Below, in pieces: positions 36,160 to 45,722 of a stretch of DNA of 64,000 bases; the first letter of the stretch is position 1; every line of letters starts with the position of its first letter. Below the pieces are notes generated by a model. That model was not told where the DNA came from. It saw nothing but the letters and a program-made list of their open reading frames with translations, and ran no database searches. Source of the DNA: Riemerella anatipestifer (GTDB lineage: Bacteria > Bacteroidota > Bacteroidia > Flavobacteriales > Weeksellaceae); the NCBI RefSeq assembly GCF_009670965.2, contig NZ_CP073239.1:1-64000 (forward strand). The letters run 5' to 3'. The translations under genes were made by a program, and so were the position numbers.

Positions 36160-38589
36160 TTATATTTTAGGGAATTTATTTGGATTGGTTTCGTGAAACA
36201 CCGCATAAACTTCCTCCACTATATCGTCCACAGATGGTTTACTAAAGTAATCTCCATCACTAGCATAAGCTGGTCTGTGGTTTTTAGCCGTAATGGTTAC
36301 TGGGTCGCTATCCAAATATCTAAAGGCTTTTTGTTTTTCTAAAATTTGCTGAAGAATAAAGGCAGAAGTTCCTCCTTCCACATCCTCATCTATCACCACC
36401 AAACGATTGGTCTTCTGAACGCTTTTCGCAATTTCGTGCTCTAAGTCAAACGGAATTAACGACTGAACATCTATCACTTCCGCTGAAATGCCTAACTGCT
36501 CTAGTTCTTTAGCTGCCTCCATCACCACACGCCAAGTAGAACCATAAGTAACAAGGGTAACATCTGCCCCTTCTTTCGTTACCTCTATTTTACCCACAGG
36601 CACGGTAAACTCGCCTAGGTTGTCTGGCTGTTTTTCTTTTAAACGATAACCATTAAGACACTCCACAATTACCGCAGGTTCATCACTTTGTAACATTGTG
36701 TTGTAAAACCCAGCTGCTTTAGTTAAGTTTCTAGGAACTAATACCAAAATTCCTTTGGACAAGTTAAGTATCCCCGCCATAGGAGAGCCTGAATGCCAAA
36801 TTCCTTCTAATCTATGCCCTCTGGTTCTTATAATTACTGGAGATTTTTGTCCCCCTTTAGTTCTGTATTGTACTGTTGCCAAATCATCACTCATACCTTG
36901 CAAACAGTAGAGAATGTAGTCTAAATATTGAATTTCTGCAATTGGACGAAGCCCTCTCATCGCCATACCAATCCCTTGACCTAAGATAGTGGCTTCTCTA
37001 ATCCCTGTATCTGCCACTCTCGTTGCGCCATACTTCTCCTGCATTCCTTCTAGACCTTGGTTTACATCACCAATGTTCCCTGTGTCTTCTCCAAAAACTA
37101 AGGTTTGTGGATATTTTTCAAATATTTTATCAAAATTATTTCTTACCACTACCCTTCCGTCCACTTCTTCGGAATTATCACTATAAATTGGCTTTACTTC
37201 TTTTACATTAGTTGCCTTCCATTGAGATTGAGAGTAAAGATGAGATGAATAATGGTCTTGCTCCTGCAATAAAAGCTCTTGATAAGTCTTTTCTAAATCT
37301 TTTCTTTCCGCAGAATCTTGCCCTCTTGTAAGCCATAGTGCTTTTCTCATCAGATGGAACACTTCTCTCTTTCCAACTGATATGATTTTACCAAAATCTT
37401 GCAATAAAGACTCTACTTGAGTATTTTGAGCTTTAAGTTTTTCTACCGCCGATAGACCTTTATACTTAACAGATTTAATAGCGTTTTGGTAAGCTTCCCA
37501 CGCTCTTTTTTGTCCTTCCTTAACTTCCTTTTTTGCTTCTTTATCTAAGGCATCTAATTCTTCTGCCGTAGCAAGAATTTCCGCTTGTCCGTCTATTTCT
37601 ATGCTATAATTGAGTATCCATTCTCTAAACTGTTTAAGACCATCGTACTCTGCTTCCCAATTCAATCGCTCTTCTGATTTGTATCTTTCGTGAGAACCCG
37701 ATGTGGAGTGCCCTTGTGGCTGCGTAACTTCTTTAACGTGAACTACCACTGGAATGCTTTGATTCCTTGCAAAATCTTCTGCTCTAGCGTAAGCGTCTAA
37801 CAAAGCTGGATAATCCCACGCCTTTACGGTAATGATTTCGCAACCTTCAGCTTTACCTTCTTTTCTTTGGAAACCTGATAGCATTTCGGTAATATCTGCT
37901 TTGGCTCTTTGGTTGTGTGTAGGCACAGAAATACCGTAGCCATCGTCCCAAATACTTACAATCATAGGGACTTGCAAGGCACACGCAGCATTGAGGGTTT
38001 CCCAAAAATGACCTTCCGCAGTGGAGGCATCTCCTATCGTCCCAAAAGCTACTTCGTTGCCATTGCGAGAGAATTTTTCTGAACCTTCAAACTGGATTTC
38101 TTTATAAATTTTGGAGGCTTGTGCCAAACCTAAAAGTCTAGGCATCTGCCCCGCCGTAGGTGATATATCGGAAGAAATGTTTTTCTGTTCTGTTAAGTTT
38201 TTCCAACTGCCATCTTCGTTAAGGCTTCTAGTAGCGTAATGCCCGTTCATTTGTCTTCCTGCCGATGCGGGCTCTCTTTCTACACTTGTATCTGCATAAA
38301 GCTGTGCGAAAAAACTCTCTACACTTACGGCTTGTATTGCTAAGGCAAAAGTCTGGTCTCTGTAATATCCCGACCTAAAGTCGCCGTTTCTAAATACCCT
38401 TGCCATCGCCAACTGTGGCAACTCTTTACCATCACCAAAGATACCAAATTTTGCTTTTCCTGTAAGCACCTCTCTCCTACCTAGATAGGACATTTCTCGG
38501 GAAATTCTCCCTAGTTTATAATCGTTTAAAATACTATTTTTAAAATCCTCAAAAGACACTTTTTGAGACTCTATGTAAGTTGTACTCAT
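36160..38589 (-). CDS. 2-oxo-acid dehydrogenase E1, alpha and beta subunits in one chain
   Basis: The 809-residue protein joins both E1 halves. The alpha half has the thiamine-diphosphate segment FGTIGDASTAEGHFWETLNAA and VSIWDDGYGIS. The beta half begins near VVVRNNFDKIFEKYPQT and continues EDTGNIGDVNQGLEGMQEKYG, EIQYLDYILYCLQ and RTRGHRLEGIWHSGSP. It decarboxylates 2-oxo acids, probably branched-chain ones, and passes the acyl group to E2. Fused E1 proteins of this type are common in Bacteroidota. The likely E2 is at 754-2070; the lipoamide dehydrogenase is not in the window. Confidence 0.9.
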   Translation of the reverse strand: MSTTYIESQKVSFEDFKNSILNDYKLGRISREMSYLGRREVLTGKAKFGIFGDGKELPQLAMARVFRNGDFRSGYYRDQTFALAIQAVSVESFFAQLYADTSVEREPASAGRQMNGHYATRSLNEDGSWKNLTEQKNISSDISPTAGQMPRLLGLAQASKIYKEIQFEGSEKFSRNGNEVAFGTIGDASTAEGHFWETLNAACALQVPMIVSIWDDGYGISVPTHNQRAKADITEMLSGFQRKEGKAEGCEIITVKAWDYPALLDAYARAEDFARNQSIPVVVHVKEVTQPQGHSTSGSHERYKSEERLNWEAEYDGLKQFREWILNYSIEIDGQAEILATAEELDALDKEAKKEVKEGQKRAWEAYQNAIKSVKYKGLSAVEKLKAQNTQVESLLQDFGKIISVGKREVFHLMRKALWLTRGQDSAERKDLEKTYQELLLQEQDHYSSHLYSQSQWKATNVKEVKPIYSDNSEEVDGRVVVRNNFDKIFEKYPQTLVFGEDTGNIGDVNQGLEGMQEKYGATRVADTGIREATILGQGIGMAMRGLRPIAEIQYLDYILYCLQGMSDDLATVQYRTKGGQKSPVIIRTRGHRLEGIWHSGSPMAGILNLSKGILVLVPRNLTKAAGFYNTMLQSDEPAVIVECLNGYRLKEKQPDNLGEFTVPVGKIEVTKEGADVTLVTYGSTWRVVMEAAKELEQLGISAEVIDVQSLIPFDLEHEIAKSVQKTNRLVVIDEDVEGGTSAFILQQILEKQKAFRYLDSDPVTITAKNHRPAYASDGDYFSKPSVDDIVEEVYAVFHETNPNKFPKI

Positions 38590-38608
38590 AACTCGTTTTG
38601 AATTTTGA

Positions 38609-38616
38609 CAAATATA
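38609..38616 (-). promoter_or_regulatory. -7 box of the E1 gene
   Basis: The minus strand reads TATATTTG, about 20 bp before the E1 start at 38589. Confidence 0.45.
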
Positions 38617-38829
38617 ATAATTCTAAATGAAATATTTTAGGGTACTCTACTTTATTCGTATTGAAAAAAATCATCTCCCTCCAATCGTAGATATTTGTTA
38701 AGAGAGAAAATGAGTTTGTTGCTATTAAAGGAGGCTATTGATAGGATAATTCTGTAAGGTTACAAGGCTTACTAAAGTATTTTTTTGAATTATTTTCAAT
38801 TTTATGAATAAAAACTGTTCATTCTTCTA

Positions 38830-39007
38830 TTCCTCAAAGCCGTTTTTTAATTCCTCATTAAAATAATGAGCTCCTCACAATCATTCTTCTATTCCTCACG
38901 GTCATTCTTCTATTCCTACAAGCCTTTATTGTATTCCTCACGGCGGTTTTTGTGTTCCTCATTACCATTTTTGTATTCCTACGAGCCTTTATTGTATTCC
39001 TCATCGG
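38830..39007. repeat. 21-bp degenerate tandem-repeat array (about nine units)
   Basis: Units start at 38830, 38851, 38872, 38892, 38913, 38934, 38955, 38976 and 38997. All full units are 21 bp except the third (20 bp). Examples are TTCCTCACGGTCATTCTTCT(A), TTCCTACAAGCCTTTATTGT(A) and TTCCTCATTACCATTTTTGT(A). Units are only partly conserved, mainly the TTCCT start and the T-rich second half. The array ends 28 bp 3' of the leftward lipoprotein gene. Between 38617 and 38829 I see no gene or clear signal. Confidence 0.8.
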
Positions 39008-39035
39008 AAAGAATATTGTTCTTTCTGGGTTAATT

Positions 39036-39800
39036 TTATTTTGAGTTTTGCTTCAGAATATTTTTAATCTTTTCTATATGCCTTTCCCCATATATGACAC
39101 AAATTTTAGTGCTAGATACCGAATCTATATCATCAACTACTATTCTGTTTCTGAAATCTTGGACAAAATCTTCAACGAAATACTTTCTTTGTTTTCTGCT
39201 TAATGTATTACAGGTGTAGATTTGAGCAATTTCGGTCTCCAAATCGCATTTATCCAACAAAATTTCACCGTATTTTTTTTCAAACTCTTTGACCAATATT
39301 TTTGAATTAGTATCTGATACAATATAAGTATTTTTTATCCCCAGTTTTTCGTAAGACGGCTGGTCAATAAGGTTAAGCTCTGGAGAATAGCTTATTTTTC
39401 CAAGAATCTTGTAATTCAAAGTATCAATATATTTAGATGAAACACCAACGCCCAATATTTTTCTCATTTTTTTATCATAAAAAACTATTGAATCCTCTTT
39501 AGAACCGTCTTTATTTAGTCCCTCCAATAGAAATAGATATTCTTCTTTCTTTAAAGAGTCTATTGCAGTTTTAATATTAAGATAGTAGCTCTTAGTCCCA
39601 ATATGACGAATGCCTAAAAAGACCACTTTTTTACCTTTATAGTCTATCTCTTGTAAGTTTACCCTTTCATCTAGTACCCCTGCATTTCGTAGAAAAAAAG
39701 TACTAGAACAAGATATTAAACTAAATCCTGCAATAAATAAAATCATTATTTTTATACAAAAATGAGGCTCATAAAATGAACCTCTAAGCATCTTAATCAT
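39036..39800 (-). CDS. putative lipoprotein, TraB/GumN-like fold suspected
   Basis: The protein has a lipoprotein signal ending in FSLISC. Two segments, VVFLGIRHIGTKSYY and KICVIYGERHIEKIKNIL, resemble the paired GxxH motifs of TraB/GumN/TIKI-type proteins, which are metal-dependent peptidases or related. No other part is recognised. The start is uncertain: ATG 39800 gives 254 residues, while 39746 (MILFIAGFS) gives a more usual short signal peptide. It stands alone, with a tandem-repeat array right after its stop. Confidence 0.6.
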   Translation of the reverse strand: MIKMLRGSFYEPHFCIKIMILFIAGFSLISCSSTFFLRNAGVLDERVNLQEIDYKGKKVVFLGIRHIGTKSYYLNIKTAIDSLKKEEYLFLLEGLNKDGSKEDSIVFYDKKMRKILGVGVSSKYIDTLNYKILGKISYSPELNLIDQPSYEKLGIKNTYIVSDTNSKILVKEFEKKYGEILLDKCDLETEIAQIYTCNTLSRKQRKYFVEDFVQDFRNRIVVDDIDSVSSTKICVIYGERHIEKIKNILKQNSK

Positions 39801-39928
39801 TCTATTTTAGTGTTTCGGATGATATCTACTAAACATTACAGCACCCCAAATTTAAAAACTTTATCTAAAACAGACCTCCTTTTTGACTTCATTTCTAAAT
39901 ATTTTACCAATTATTACTCTAACTAAGG

Positions 39929-39936
39929 TATCTTTG
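39929..39936 (+). promoter_or_regulatory. -7 box of the M16 protease gene
   Basis: TATCTTTG followed by C lies 26 bp before the ATG at 39963. Confidence 0.55.
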
Positions 39937-39962
39937 CACCTCAATAAAGATTTTTGCAAGTG

Positions 39963-42827
39963 ATGAAATATGATGTAATATCCCACACCGATAAGAATGG
40001 GCTAGAATACCTATCGGTAACTAACGACGACAACCAAGTAAGAATATACACGCTAAAAAATGGTCTTAAAGTGTACCTCTCCAAAAATTCTGATGCTCCC
40101 AGAATACAAACTTATATCCCCGTAAGAACAGGAAGTAATAACGACCCCAAAGACAATACTGGTCTTGCCCACTATCTGGAGCATATGATGTTTAAAGGTA
40201 CTTCTAAAATAGGTAGCCTTGACTGGGAAAAAGAACGACCTCTTTTACAGAAATTATCCGATTTGTTTGAGCAGCACAAAGCCACCCAAAACGAGGAAGA
40301 AAAAAAGCAAATTTACAAAGAGATAGACACTATTTCTCAAGAGGCAGCACAGTATGCTATCCCCAACGAATACGACAAAATTTTATCTTCTCTAGGGGCT
40401 TCTGGCACTAACGCCCACACTTGGCTAGACGAAACGGTGTATAAAAACAACATTCCGTCCAACGAGTTGGAAAAATGGTTTAAAGTAGAAAAAGAACGCT
40501 TTTCGGAGCTAGCTTTAAGGCTATTCCATACCGAGCTAGAGTCGGTTTATGAAGAGTTCAATAGAGCCCAAGATAACGATTTTAGATTGGTGCATTATGA
40601 AATTATGGACGCTCTTTTCCCTAATCACCCCAACGGGCAACAAACTACCCTCGGTAAAGCCGAACATCTAAAAAACCCGTCTATGGAAGCCTTACATAAG
40701 TATTTTAACGAATACTATGTTCCTAACAATTATGCCCTTATTTTGGTGGGAGATTTAGATTTTGAACCAACTATTGCTTTAGCTGAACGCTATTTTGGCA
40801 CTTTTTATTTTAGAGAGTTGCCTCCAAAAACACCCATTATAGAGCAACCTATAAGCAACATTATTAAAAGAACTATTAAAAGTCCTTCTGCACCTAGACT
40901 TCAGATGGCGTGGCGTTCTCATAGCTATGGCACTCAAGAAGCTAGACTTACCGAGATATGCACTCAAATCCTTTCAAACAACGGCGAGGTAGGACTTATT
41001 GATTTAAACATCAATCAAAAACAAACCGCCTTAAGAGCATCGGCGTTTCATTCTCCATTTAAGTCTTACGGATTTTTATCTATCGTCATCGTTCCAAAAG
41101 AAAATCAAACTTTGGACGAAGCGAAGGATTTAATTCTATCTCAAATAGAAGCCTTGAAAAAAGGAGATTTCCCTGATTGGCTTATCCCTGCCATCATCAA
41201 CGATATTAAAAAAGGAAGATTAAAACAACTAGAAACTGCCGATGGACTCGCCACACTCCTTTACGAAACCTTCATTAAAGAAAGAGAATGGAACGAAGAA
41301 CTAAACGAACTCAATCTATACGAAACCATTACTAAAAAAGAAGTCATTAGTTTTGCCAACGAGTTTTTTGGCGAAAATTATGTGGTAGTTTATAAAGAAA
41401 GAGGCGAAAATGATAAACTCATACGCGTAGAAAACCCTAAAATAACGCCTATTAAAATCAATAAGGAAGCTCAATCTGAATTTTTAACGCAACTCCTCGC
41501 AGAGAAAACTCACGATATAGCTCCTATTTTTGCCGATTATTCTAAAGAAATATTAGAGGATAACCTCAATGGGATTAAACTAAGCTCCATTAAAAACACC
41601 CAAAACAACCTCGCTCAAATGAATTTTATTTTCCCTATGGGAACGGATAATGATAAAGAGCTAGGTTTGGTACTAGAAGTGTTGGAATATATGGGAACCG
41701 ACCGCTATTCTCCCGAAGAAATAAAACAAGAGTTTTACAAAATAGGGGTTAATTACAGCTTCCAAGTTGGTACAGATAACATTAGCATTATGTTGGGCGG
41801 CTTGGAGGAAAATCTTGCTAAAGGAGTTGCACTAATGGTACATTGGCTAAGGAATATACAGCCTGATAACTCTATTTATCAAACTATGGTAGCCACCATC
41901 TTAGACGCTCGTGAAATAAGTAAAAAGGACAAAAACCAAATTACGAGAGCCTTAGTAAATTATGCTAAATATGGAGAAAACTCTCGTTTCCGAGATGTTA
42001 TCACCAAAGAAAGGTTACAAACGGCTAAAGCGGAAGATTTTACACAAAGAACCCAAATATTGTTGGATTACCCTTATGAACTATTCTTCTATGGGCAAGA
42101 TATTGAAGCGTTTAAATCAGCATTATTAGATATAGGTCTTACCAAAGGAAACCTTACGCCTCCAACTCCTAAAAACTACCCAGAGCCACTCACTAACCAA
42201 AACAAAGTCTATCTAGTAGATTATGATATGGTACAGGTGGAAATAATGAAGGTAGGACGAGGCGAAGAAATCAATCCTAAAAACTTTGGACGAATAAGCG
42301 TCTTTAATGAATATTTTGGGCGAGGTTTATCTTCTATTGTATTTCAGGAAATACGAGAATCTAAATCGTTGGCATATTCAGCTTATGTGTCTTACACCTA
42401 CCCTAGCCAACTCAAAAAGTATGATTATGTAACGTCTTACCTTGGCACTCAAGCAGACAAAATGGAAATCGCTCTAAACTCTATAAACGAACTGATGAGC
42501 GAACTTCCACAAGTCAAGTCTCAATTCAATAATGCTAAAAGTTCTGCTCTGAAGCAAATTGCCTCACAAAGACTTACGAAGCAGAATTTATATTTCAATT
42601 ATCTTGCGATGCAAAAATGGGGATATAGCTACGACATTAGAAAGGATATTTATGATGAGATAAACTCGCTTAGTTTAGACGATTTAACTGATTTTTATAA
42701 TCAAAACATAAAACCGATACCGTACCACACCGCCATTATAGGACAAGCCAAAAGCCTTGACTTAAATTATCTAAAAAGTTTAGGAGCAGTACGGGAGTTA
42801 AGTATAGAAGATTTATTCGGTTATTAA
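39963..42827 (+). CDS. M16-family zinc metalloprotease
   Basis: The 954-residue protein has the inverted zinc motif HYLEH (H70, E73, H74), with a downstream glutamate in ELESVYEEFNRAQ near 193-198. A long polar insertion (about 82-130) separates the two. Two M16 halves are present: the active N-terminal half, and an inactive C-terminal half with GRGLSSIVFQEIRESKSLAYSAYVSYTY. No signal peptide is seen, so it is probably cytoplasmic and degrades peptides. The start at 39963 (MKYDVISH) follows the -7 box; a TTG 9 bp upstream is less likely. A terminator follows. Confidence 0.9.
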   Translation: MKYDVISHTDKNGLEYLSVTNDDNQVRIYTLKNGLKVYLSKNSDAPRIQTYIPVRTGSNNDPKDNTGLAHYLEHMMFKGTSKIGSLDWEKERPLLQKLSDLFEQHKATQNEEEKKQIYKEIDTISQEAAQYAIPNEYDKILSSLGASGTNAHTWLDETVYKNNIPSNELEKWFKVEKERFSELALRLFHTELESVYEEFNRAQDNDFRLVHYEIMDALFPNHPNGQQTTLGKAEHLKNPSMEALHKYFNEYYVPNNYALILVGDLDFEPTIALAERYFGTFYFRELPPKTPIIEQPISNIIKRTIKSPSAPRLQMAWRSHSYGTQEARLTEICTQILSNNGEVGLIDLNINQKQTALRASAFHSPFKSYGFLSIVIVPKENQTLDEAKDLILSQIEALKKGDFPDWLIPAIINDIKKGRLKQLETADGLATLLYETFIKEREWNEELNELNLYETITKKEVISFANEFFGENYVVVYKERGENDKLIRVENPKITPIKINKEAQSEFLTQLLAEKTHDIAPIFADYSKEILEDNLNGIKLSSIKNTQNNLAQMNFIFPMGTDNDKELGLVLEVLEYMGTDRYSPEEIKQEFYKIGVNYSFQVGTDNISIMLGGLEENLAKGVALMVHWLRNIQPDNSIYQTMVATILDAREISKKDKNQITRALVNYAKYGENSRFRDVITKERLQTAKAEDFTQRTQILLDYPYELFFYGQDIEAFKSALLDIGLTKGNLTPPTPKNYPEPLTNQNKVYLVDYDMVQVEIMKVGRGEEINPKNFGRISVFNEYFGRGLSSIVFQEIRESKSLAYSAYVSYTYPSQLKKYDYVTSYLGTQADKMEIALNSINELMSELPQVKSQFNNAKSSALKQIASQRLTKQNLYFNYLAMQKWGYSYDIRKDIYDEINSLSLDDLTDFYNQNIKPIPYHTAIIGQAKSLDLNYLKSLGAVRELSIEDLFGY

Positions 42828-42835
42828 AAACAAGA

Positions 42836-42864
42836 AAAAAGTCAGACAAGTTGTCTGACTTTTT
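42836..42864. terminator. bidirectional terminator between the M16 and S46 genes
   Basis: AAAAAGTCAGACAA pairs with TTGTCTGACTTTTT between converging genes. Confidence 0.85.
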
Positions 42865-42887
42865 CTATTTTGAAAGAAATTATACTC

Positions 42888-45017
42888 TTATTTTATAATT
42901 TTCATTTCGTCTAAAAGCCATTTGGCATTAGCGAATTTATCAACGATAAATAGGATATACTTAGTATCCACCATGATATTTCTACTGAATTTAGGGTCGT
43001 AATTGATGTCGCTCATCGTACCTTCCCATTGGCGGTCAAAATTAAGTCCTATCAAATTACCATAAGCGTCTAATGCTGGGCTTCCAGAGTTACCTCCTGT
43101 AGTATGATTAGTTGCTGTAAAATTAACTGGAACCTCTCCTGTTTCATCTTTGTAAATGCCATAATCTTTGTTTTGATAAAGATTGATAAGACGAGCAGGA
43201 ACATCAAATTCATAATCTCCTGGGATATATTTCTCCATAATTCCAGAGGTATGAGTTTTATAACCATAATATACGGCATCTCTAGGGTTAGAACCTTGCA
43301 CCGTTCCGTAAGTTACCCTAAGTGTAGAATTGGCATCTGGGAAGAATTTTCTATCCTTATCCGTTGCCATTTGCTGCGCCATAAAGGTTTTAAGCTGAGC
43401 ATCTATTTGTGTTTGATATTCATTAAACTTAGTCTGAGTTCCCTGTACATAAGTTGTTTGCAACATAGCTAACACTCCTAAAAGGGGGTCAGAATTAAGC
43501 TCTTTTACTAAAGCTTCTTTATTTTGGAATACCTTGTCTAAGTCAGAAGTTACATAAGCTCCATTAAGTGCTTTTCTTCCTGTAATTACCGAGTTTTTAC
43601 TCCATTCTTCTATAACTTTAAGATTGGCTTCTTCATTTTTAAATTCTTCAAACCCTTTAGGAAGAAATTCCGCAGGTGTTTTATTAGTATACAAAGCCAG
43701 TAATTTAGCTGTTACTTTAGCATCTAGTGTACCATCGTAATCTTTATAAAAAGATTTTAAATTCTCAAAAAACTTAGGCTCCATATTCTTGCCTTTTTCT
43801 ACATTGAACAGATAATCTAGATAGCGGTTAGCTAGATTAAGTGTTTCTGCATTCCTTAAAAGTTCGTTATAATACGCTCTATTCAATGCATAGGCAGATT
43901 GCTCTGTATAAAGTCTATTAAGCTCATCTATAGTTTTCTTTATTTCAGGGTTCTTTTTGATGAGTTCTGCTTCATACACTCGTTTTTTATCTACCGCTTT
44001 AGACTTTTTAAGCCCTTCCACTTCGCCTATCCATTTTTTCCAATAGTTGGCTACCGAGGCATATTTAGAAGCATACTTAATCCTTGTTGCATCATCTACA
44101 CGCATTTTTTCATCCAAAGTTTTAAGAGCGACCTCTCTCATAGAAATCATTGCAGGGTCTATCTCTTTCATGATTTTTTCCACAGCGATAGATGGTAGGT
44201 ACTCCTGTGTTCTCCCTGGAAAACCGAATACAAAAGTAAAATCGTTTTCTTTTTTATCCTTGATAGAAATTGGTAAAAAATGCTTTGGTTTGTACGGAAT
44301 GTTATCTTTAGAATATTCTGCAGGCTTGTTATTCTTGTCTGCATAAACACGGAACATCGAGAAATCTCCCGTATGTCTAGGCCAAACCCAATTATCTGTA
44401 TCACTACCAAACTTGCCAATAGAAGACGGTGGAGCCCCTACCAAACGAACGTCTTTGAAAGTTTCTATAACATAAGCATAATATTGGTTACCGTAATACA
44501 CAGGCTTCACCACAATATGCTGATAAGGCTCTAGTTTAAACGACTTTTTTAAAGCCTCTATATTGTCCTTAATATTTTGTTCAGAAAGATTTGGGTTTCC
44601 TTTTAAAACTTCGTTGGTTACATTTTTAATATCCACAATAAAGTCTACAGTTACCCCAGGATTAGGCAACTCTTCGCCCATATTTTTAGCCCAAAAACCA
44701 TCTTTTAGGTAATCTTTTTCTACGCTAGAGTGAGATTGTATCTGCCCATAACCACAGTGATGATTGGTAAGAATAAGCCCTTTAGGAGAAATAACTTCCG
44801 CAGTACACCCTCCGTTGAACTGTACCACTGCATCTTTAATACTAGGCTTTTCTGGATTAAATATATCTTTTGCAGATATTTTCATTCCCAGCTCTTTCAT
44901 TTCTTTTTCATTGAGTTCCGTAGGCATCCACATTCCTCCGTATTGCTGTGCAAAAGCCATTACAGCAGGTAGCACTACGGCAGATAATATTAGAGGTTTC
45001 TTTATCATTTTAATCAT
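42888..45017 (-). CDS. S46-family dipeptidyl-peptidase, DPP11-like (Asp/Glu-specific)
   Basis: The protein (about 709 residues) has a signal peptide (KKPLILSAVVLPAVMAFAQ) and works in the periplasm. Catalytic motifs of S46 proteases are present: the histidine in LTNHHCGYGQ and the serine in TTGGNSGSPALD. Eighteen residues after the serine the sequence is LNFDRQWEG; in the family this arginine position marks DPP11 (removing dipeptides ending in Asp or Glu), whereas DPP7 has glycine there. S46 enzymes feed peptide-fermenting and peptide-using Bacteroidota. Start choice: ATG 45017 or 45008; the longer frame to 45062 adds a hydrophobic stretch before a normal signal peptide. Confidence 0.9.
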   Translation of the reverse strand: MIKMIKKPLILSAVVLPAVMAFAQQYGGMWMPTELNEKEMKELGMKISAKDIFNPEKPSIKDAVVQFNGGCTAEVISPKGLILTNHHCGYGQIQSHSSVEKDYLKDGFWAKNMGEELPNPGVTVDFIVDIKNVTNEVLKGNPNLSEQNIKDNIEALKKSFKLEPYQHIVVKPVYYGNQYYAYVIETFKDVRLVGAPPSSIGKFGSDTDNWVWPRHTGDFSMFRVYADKNNKPAEYSKDNIPYKPKHFLPISIKDKKENDFTFVFGFPGRTQEYLPSIAVEKIMKEIDPAMISMREVALKTLDEKMRVDDATRIKYASKYASVANYWKKWIGEVEGLKKSKAVDKKRVYEAELIKKNPEIKKTIDELNRLYTEQSAYALNRAYYNELLRNAETLNLANRYLDYLFNVEKGKNMEPKFFENLKSFYKDYDGTLDAKVTAKLLALYTNKTPAEFLPKGFEEFKNEEANLKVIEEWSKNSVITGRKALNGAYVTSDLDKVFQNKEALVKELNSDPLLGVLAMLQTTYVQGTQTKFNEYQTQIDAQLKTFMAQQMATDKDRKFFPDANSTLRVTYGTVQGSNPRDAVYYGYKTHTSGIMEKYIPGDYEFDVPARLINLYQNKDYGIYKDETGEVPVNFTATNHTTGGNSGSPALDAYGNLIGLNFDRQWEGTMSDINYDPKFSRNIMVDTKYILFIVDKFANAKWLLDEMKIIK

Positions 45018-45090
45018 TATTAAAAATTTTTGCCCTAAAAATAAGAAAAATGAAAAAACCAACCTAATTTATAAAATGACAGCTCTTACT

Positions 45091-45522
45091 TTAAATGTCT
45101 TTTATAAAGTCTTCGTACTCATAAAATACGGTTTCAAATGCCGTCATTTTTTCTACAAAAAACTCAAATATTTTTTGCCAACTTTCTTTATTGAAAACAC
45201 TTACACCATAACACTCTACCCACACTCGGCTAATTTCTTTACCATTATCTAAGCATAGTGTTTCTTCAAAAAAAGCCTCCTCACCAAGGGCTTCATCTAA
45301 AATAGATTGTAAAGATTGTATTTTCTCAAAGTAAGCATTTCTGAAAAGTTCCTCCTTCATTTCTATATCTAAGCACACCATTGCCTTTTTGTTATCGGCA
45401 AAAAACTTAAATGAAAAATCTTTAATTTTAGTATTATAAAGAAGCCATTTTCTAGGAAAAGACTTCCCAAAGGCAATCCAGAATTCTTTTTTCAGTTGTG
45501 CTGCTTCTTGCTTGCTAAACAT
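45091..45522 (-). CDS. DUF4268-family protein
   Basis: The 143-residue protein matches the DUF4268 pattern: a start like FSKQEAAQLKKEFWIAFGKS, then WLLYNTKIKDFSFKFFADNK and KAMVCLDIEMKEELFRNAYF, with an aromatic-rich helical end. The domain sometimes occurs fused to nucleases, but no nuclease motif is seen here. It lies 74 bp upstream of the S46 gene on the same strand. Function unknown. Confidence 0.82.
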   Translation of the reverse strand: MFSKQEAAQLKKEFWIAFGKSFPRKWLLYNTKIKDFSFKFFADNKKAMVCLDIEMKEELFRNAYFEKIQSLQSILDEALGEEAFFEETLCLDNGKEISRVWVECYGVSVFNKESWQKIFEFFVEKMTAFETVFYEYEDFIKDI

Positions 45523-45576
45523 ATTGCATTTTATTTTATTGGCACTAAATCTAGGACAATCGATTTTGTTATAAAT

Positions 45577-45601
45577 AAAAAACCGCCCTAAAAAAGGCGG
45601 T
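45577..45601 (-). terminator. terminator of the tRNA-Arg gene
   Basis: On the minus strand ACCGCC and GGGCGGT form a stem followed by TTTTTTATTT, starting right at the tRNA 3' end. Confidence 0.75.
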
Positions 45602-45678
45602 TGGTGAACGCGAAGGGAGTCGAACCCCTAACCTTCAGAGCCGTAATCTGATGCTCTATCCAATTGAGCTACGCGTCC
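45602..45678 (-). tRNA. tRNA-Arg (anticodon ACG)
   Basis: On the minus strand the acceptor stem GGACGCG pairs with CGCGTTC. The D-arm is GCTC-AATTGGAT-AGAGC, the anticodon stem TCAGA/TCTGA with loop TTACGGC gives anticodon ACG, and the T-arm is AGGGG-TTCGACT-CCCTT. ACCA is encoded at the 3' end. An A34 is normally changed to inosine by TadA, to read CGN arginine codons. Confidence 0.95.
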
Positions 45679-45687
45679 GTTTTGAGT

Positions 45688-45719
45688 TTGCAAATATAGA
45701 AAATTTTTTATTATTTTTG
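45688..45719 (+). promoter_or_regulatory. promoter of the substrate-binding lipoprotein gene
   Basis: TTG (45688-45690) and TATTTTTG (45712-45719) are spaced by 21 bp. The ATG at 45723 is only 3 bp after the -7 box, predicting a leaderless or nearly leaderless mRNA. Confidence 0.55.
45691..45698 (-). promoter_or_regulatory. -7 box of tRNA-Arg
   Basis: The minus strand reads TATATTTG, 12 bp before the tRNA 5' end. It abuts the -33 box of the opposite-strand lipoprotein gene. Confidence 0.55.
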
Positions 45720-45722
45720 AAA

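Noticed and set aside
38830..39007. Possible CRISPR array
   Set aside because: Units are contiguous 21-bp degenerate repeats with no unique spacers of 30 bp or so, and no cas genes are in the window.
43104..44972. Several plus-strand open frames of 80-120 codons within the S46 gene
   Set aside because: They are antisense shadows of a clear, full-length S46 protease and encode no recognisable domains.
45651..45722. N-terminal extension of the substrate-binding lipoprotein
   Set aside because: It would overlap the tRNA-Arg gene and the promoter; the lipoprotein signal starts at 45723.
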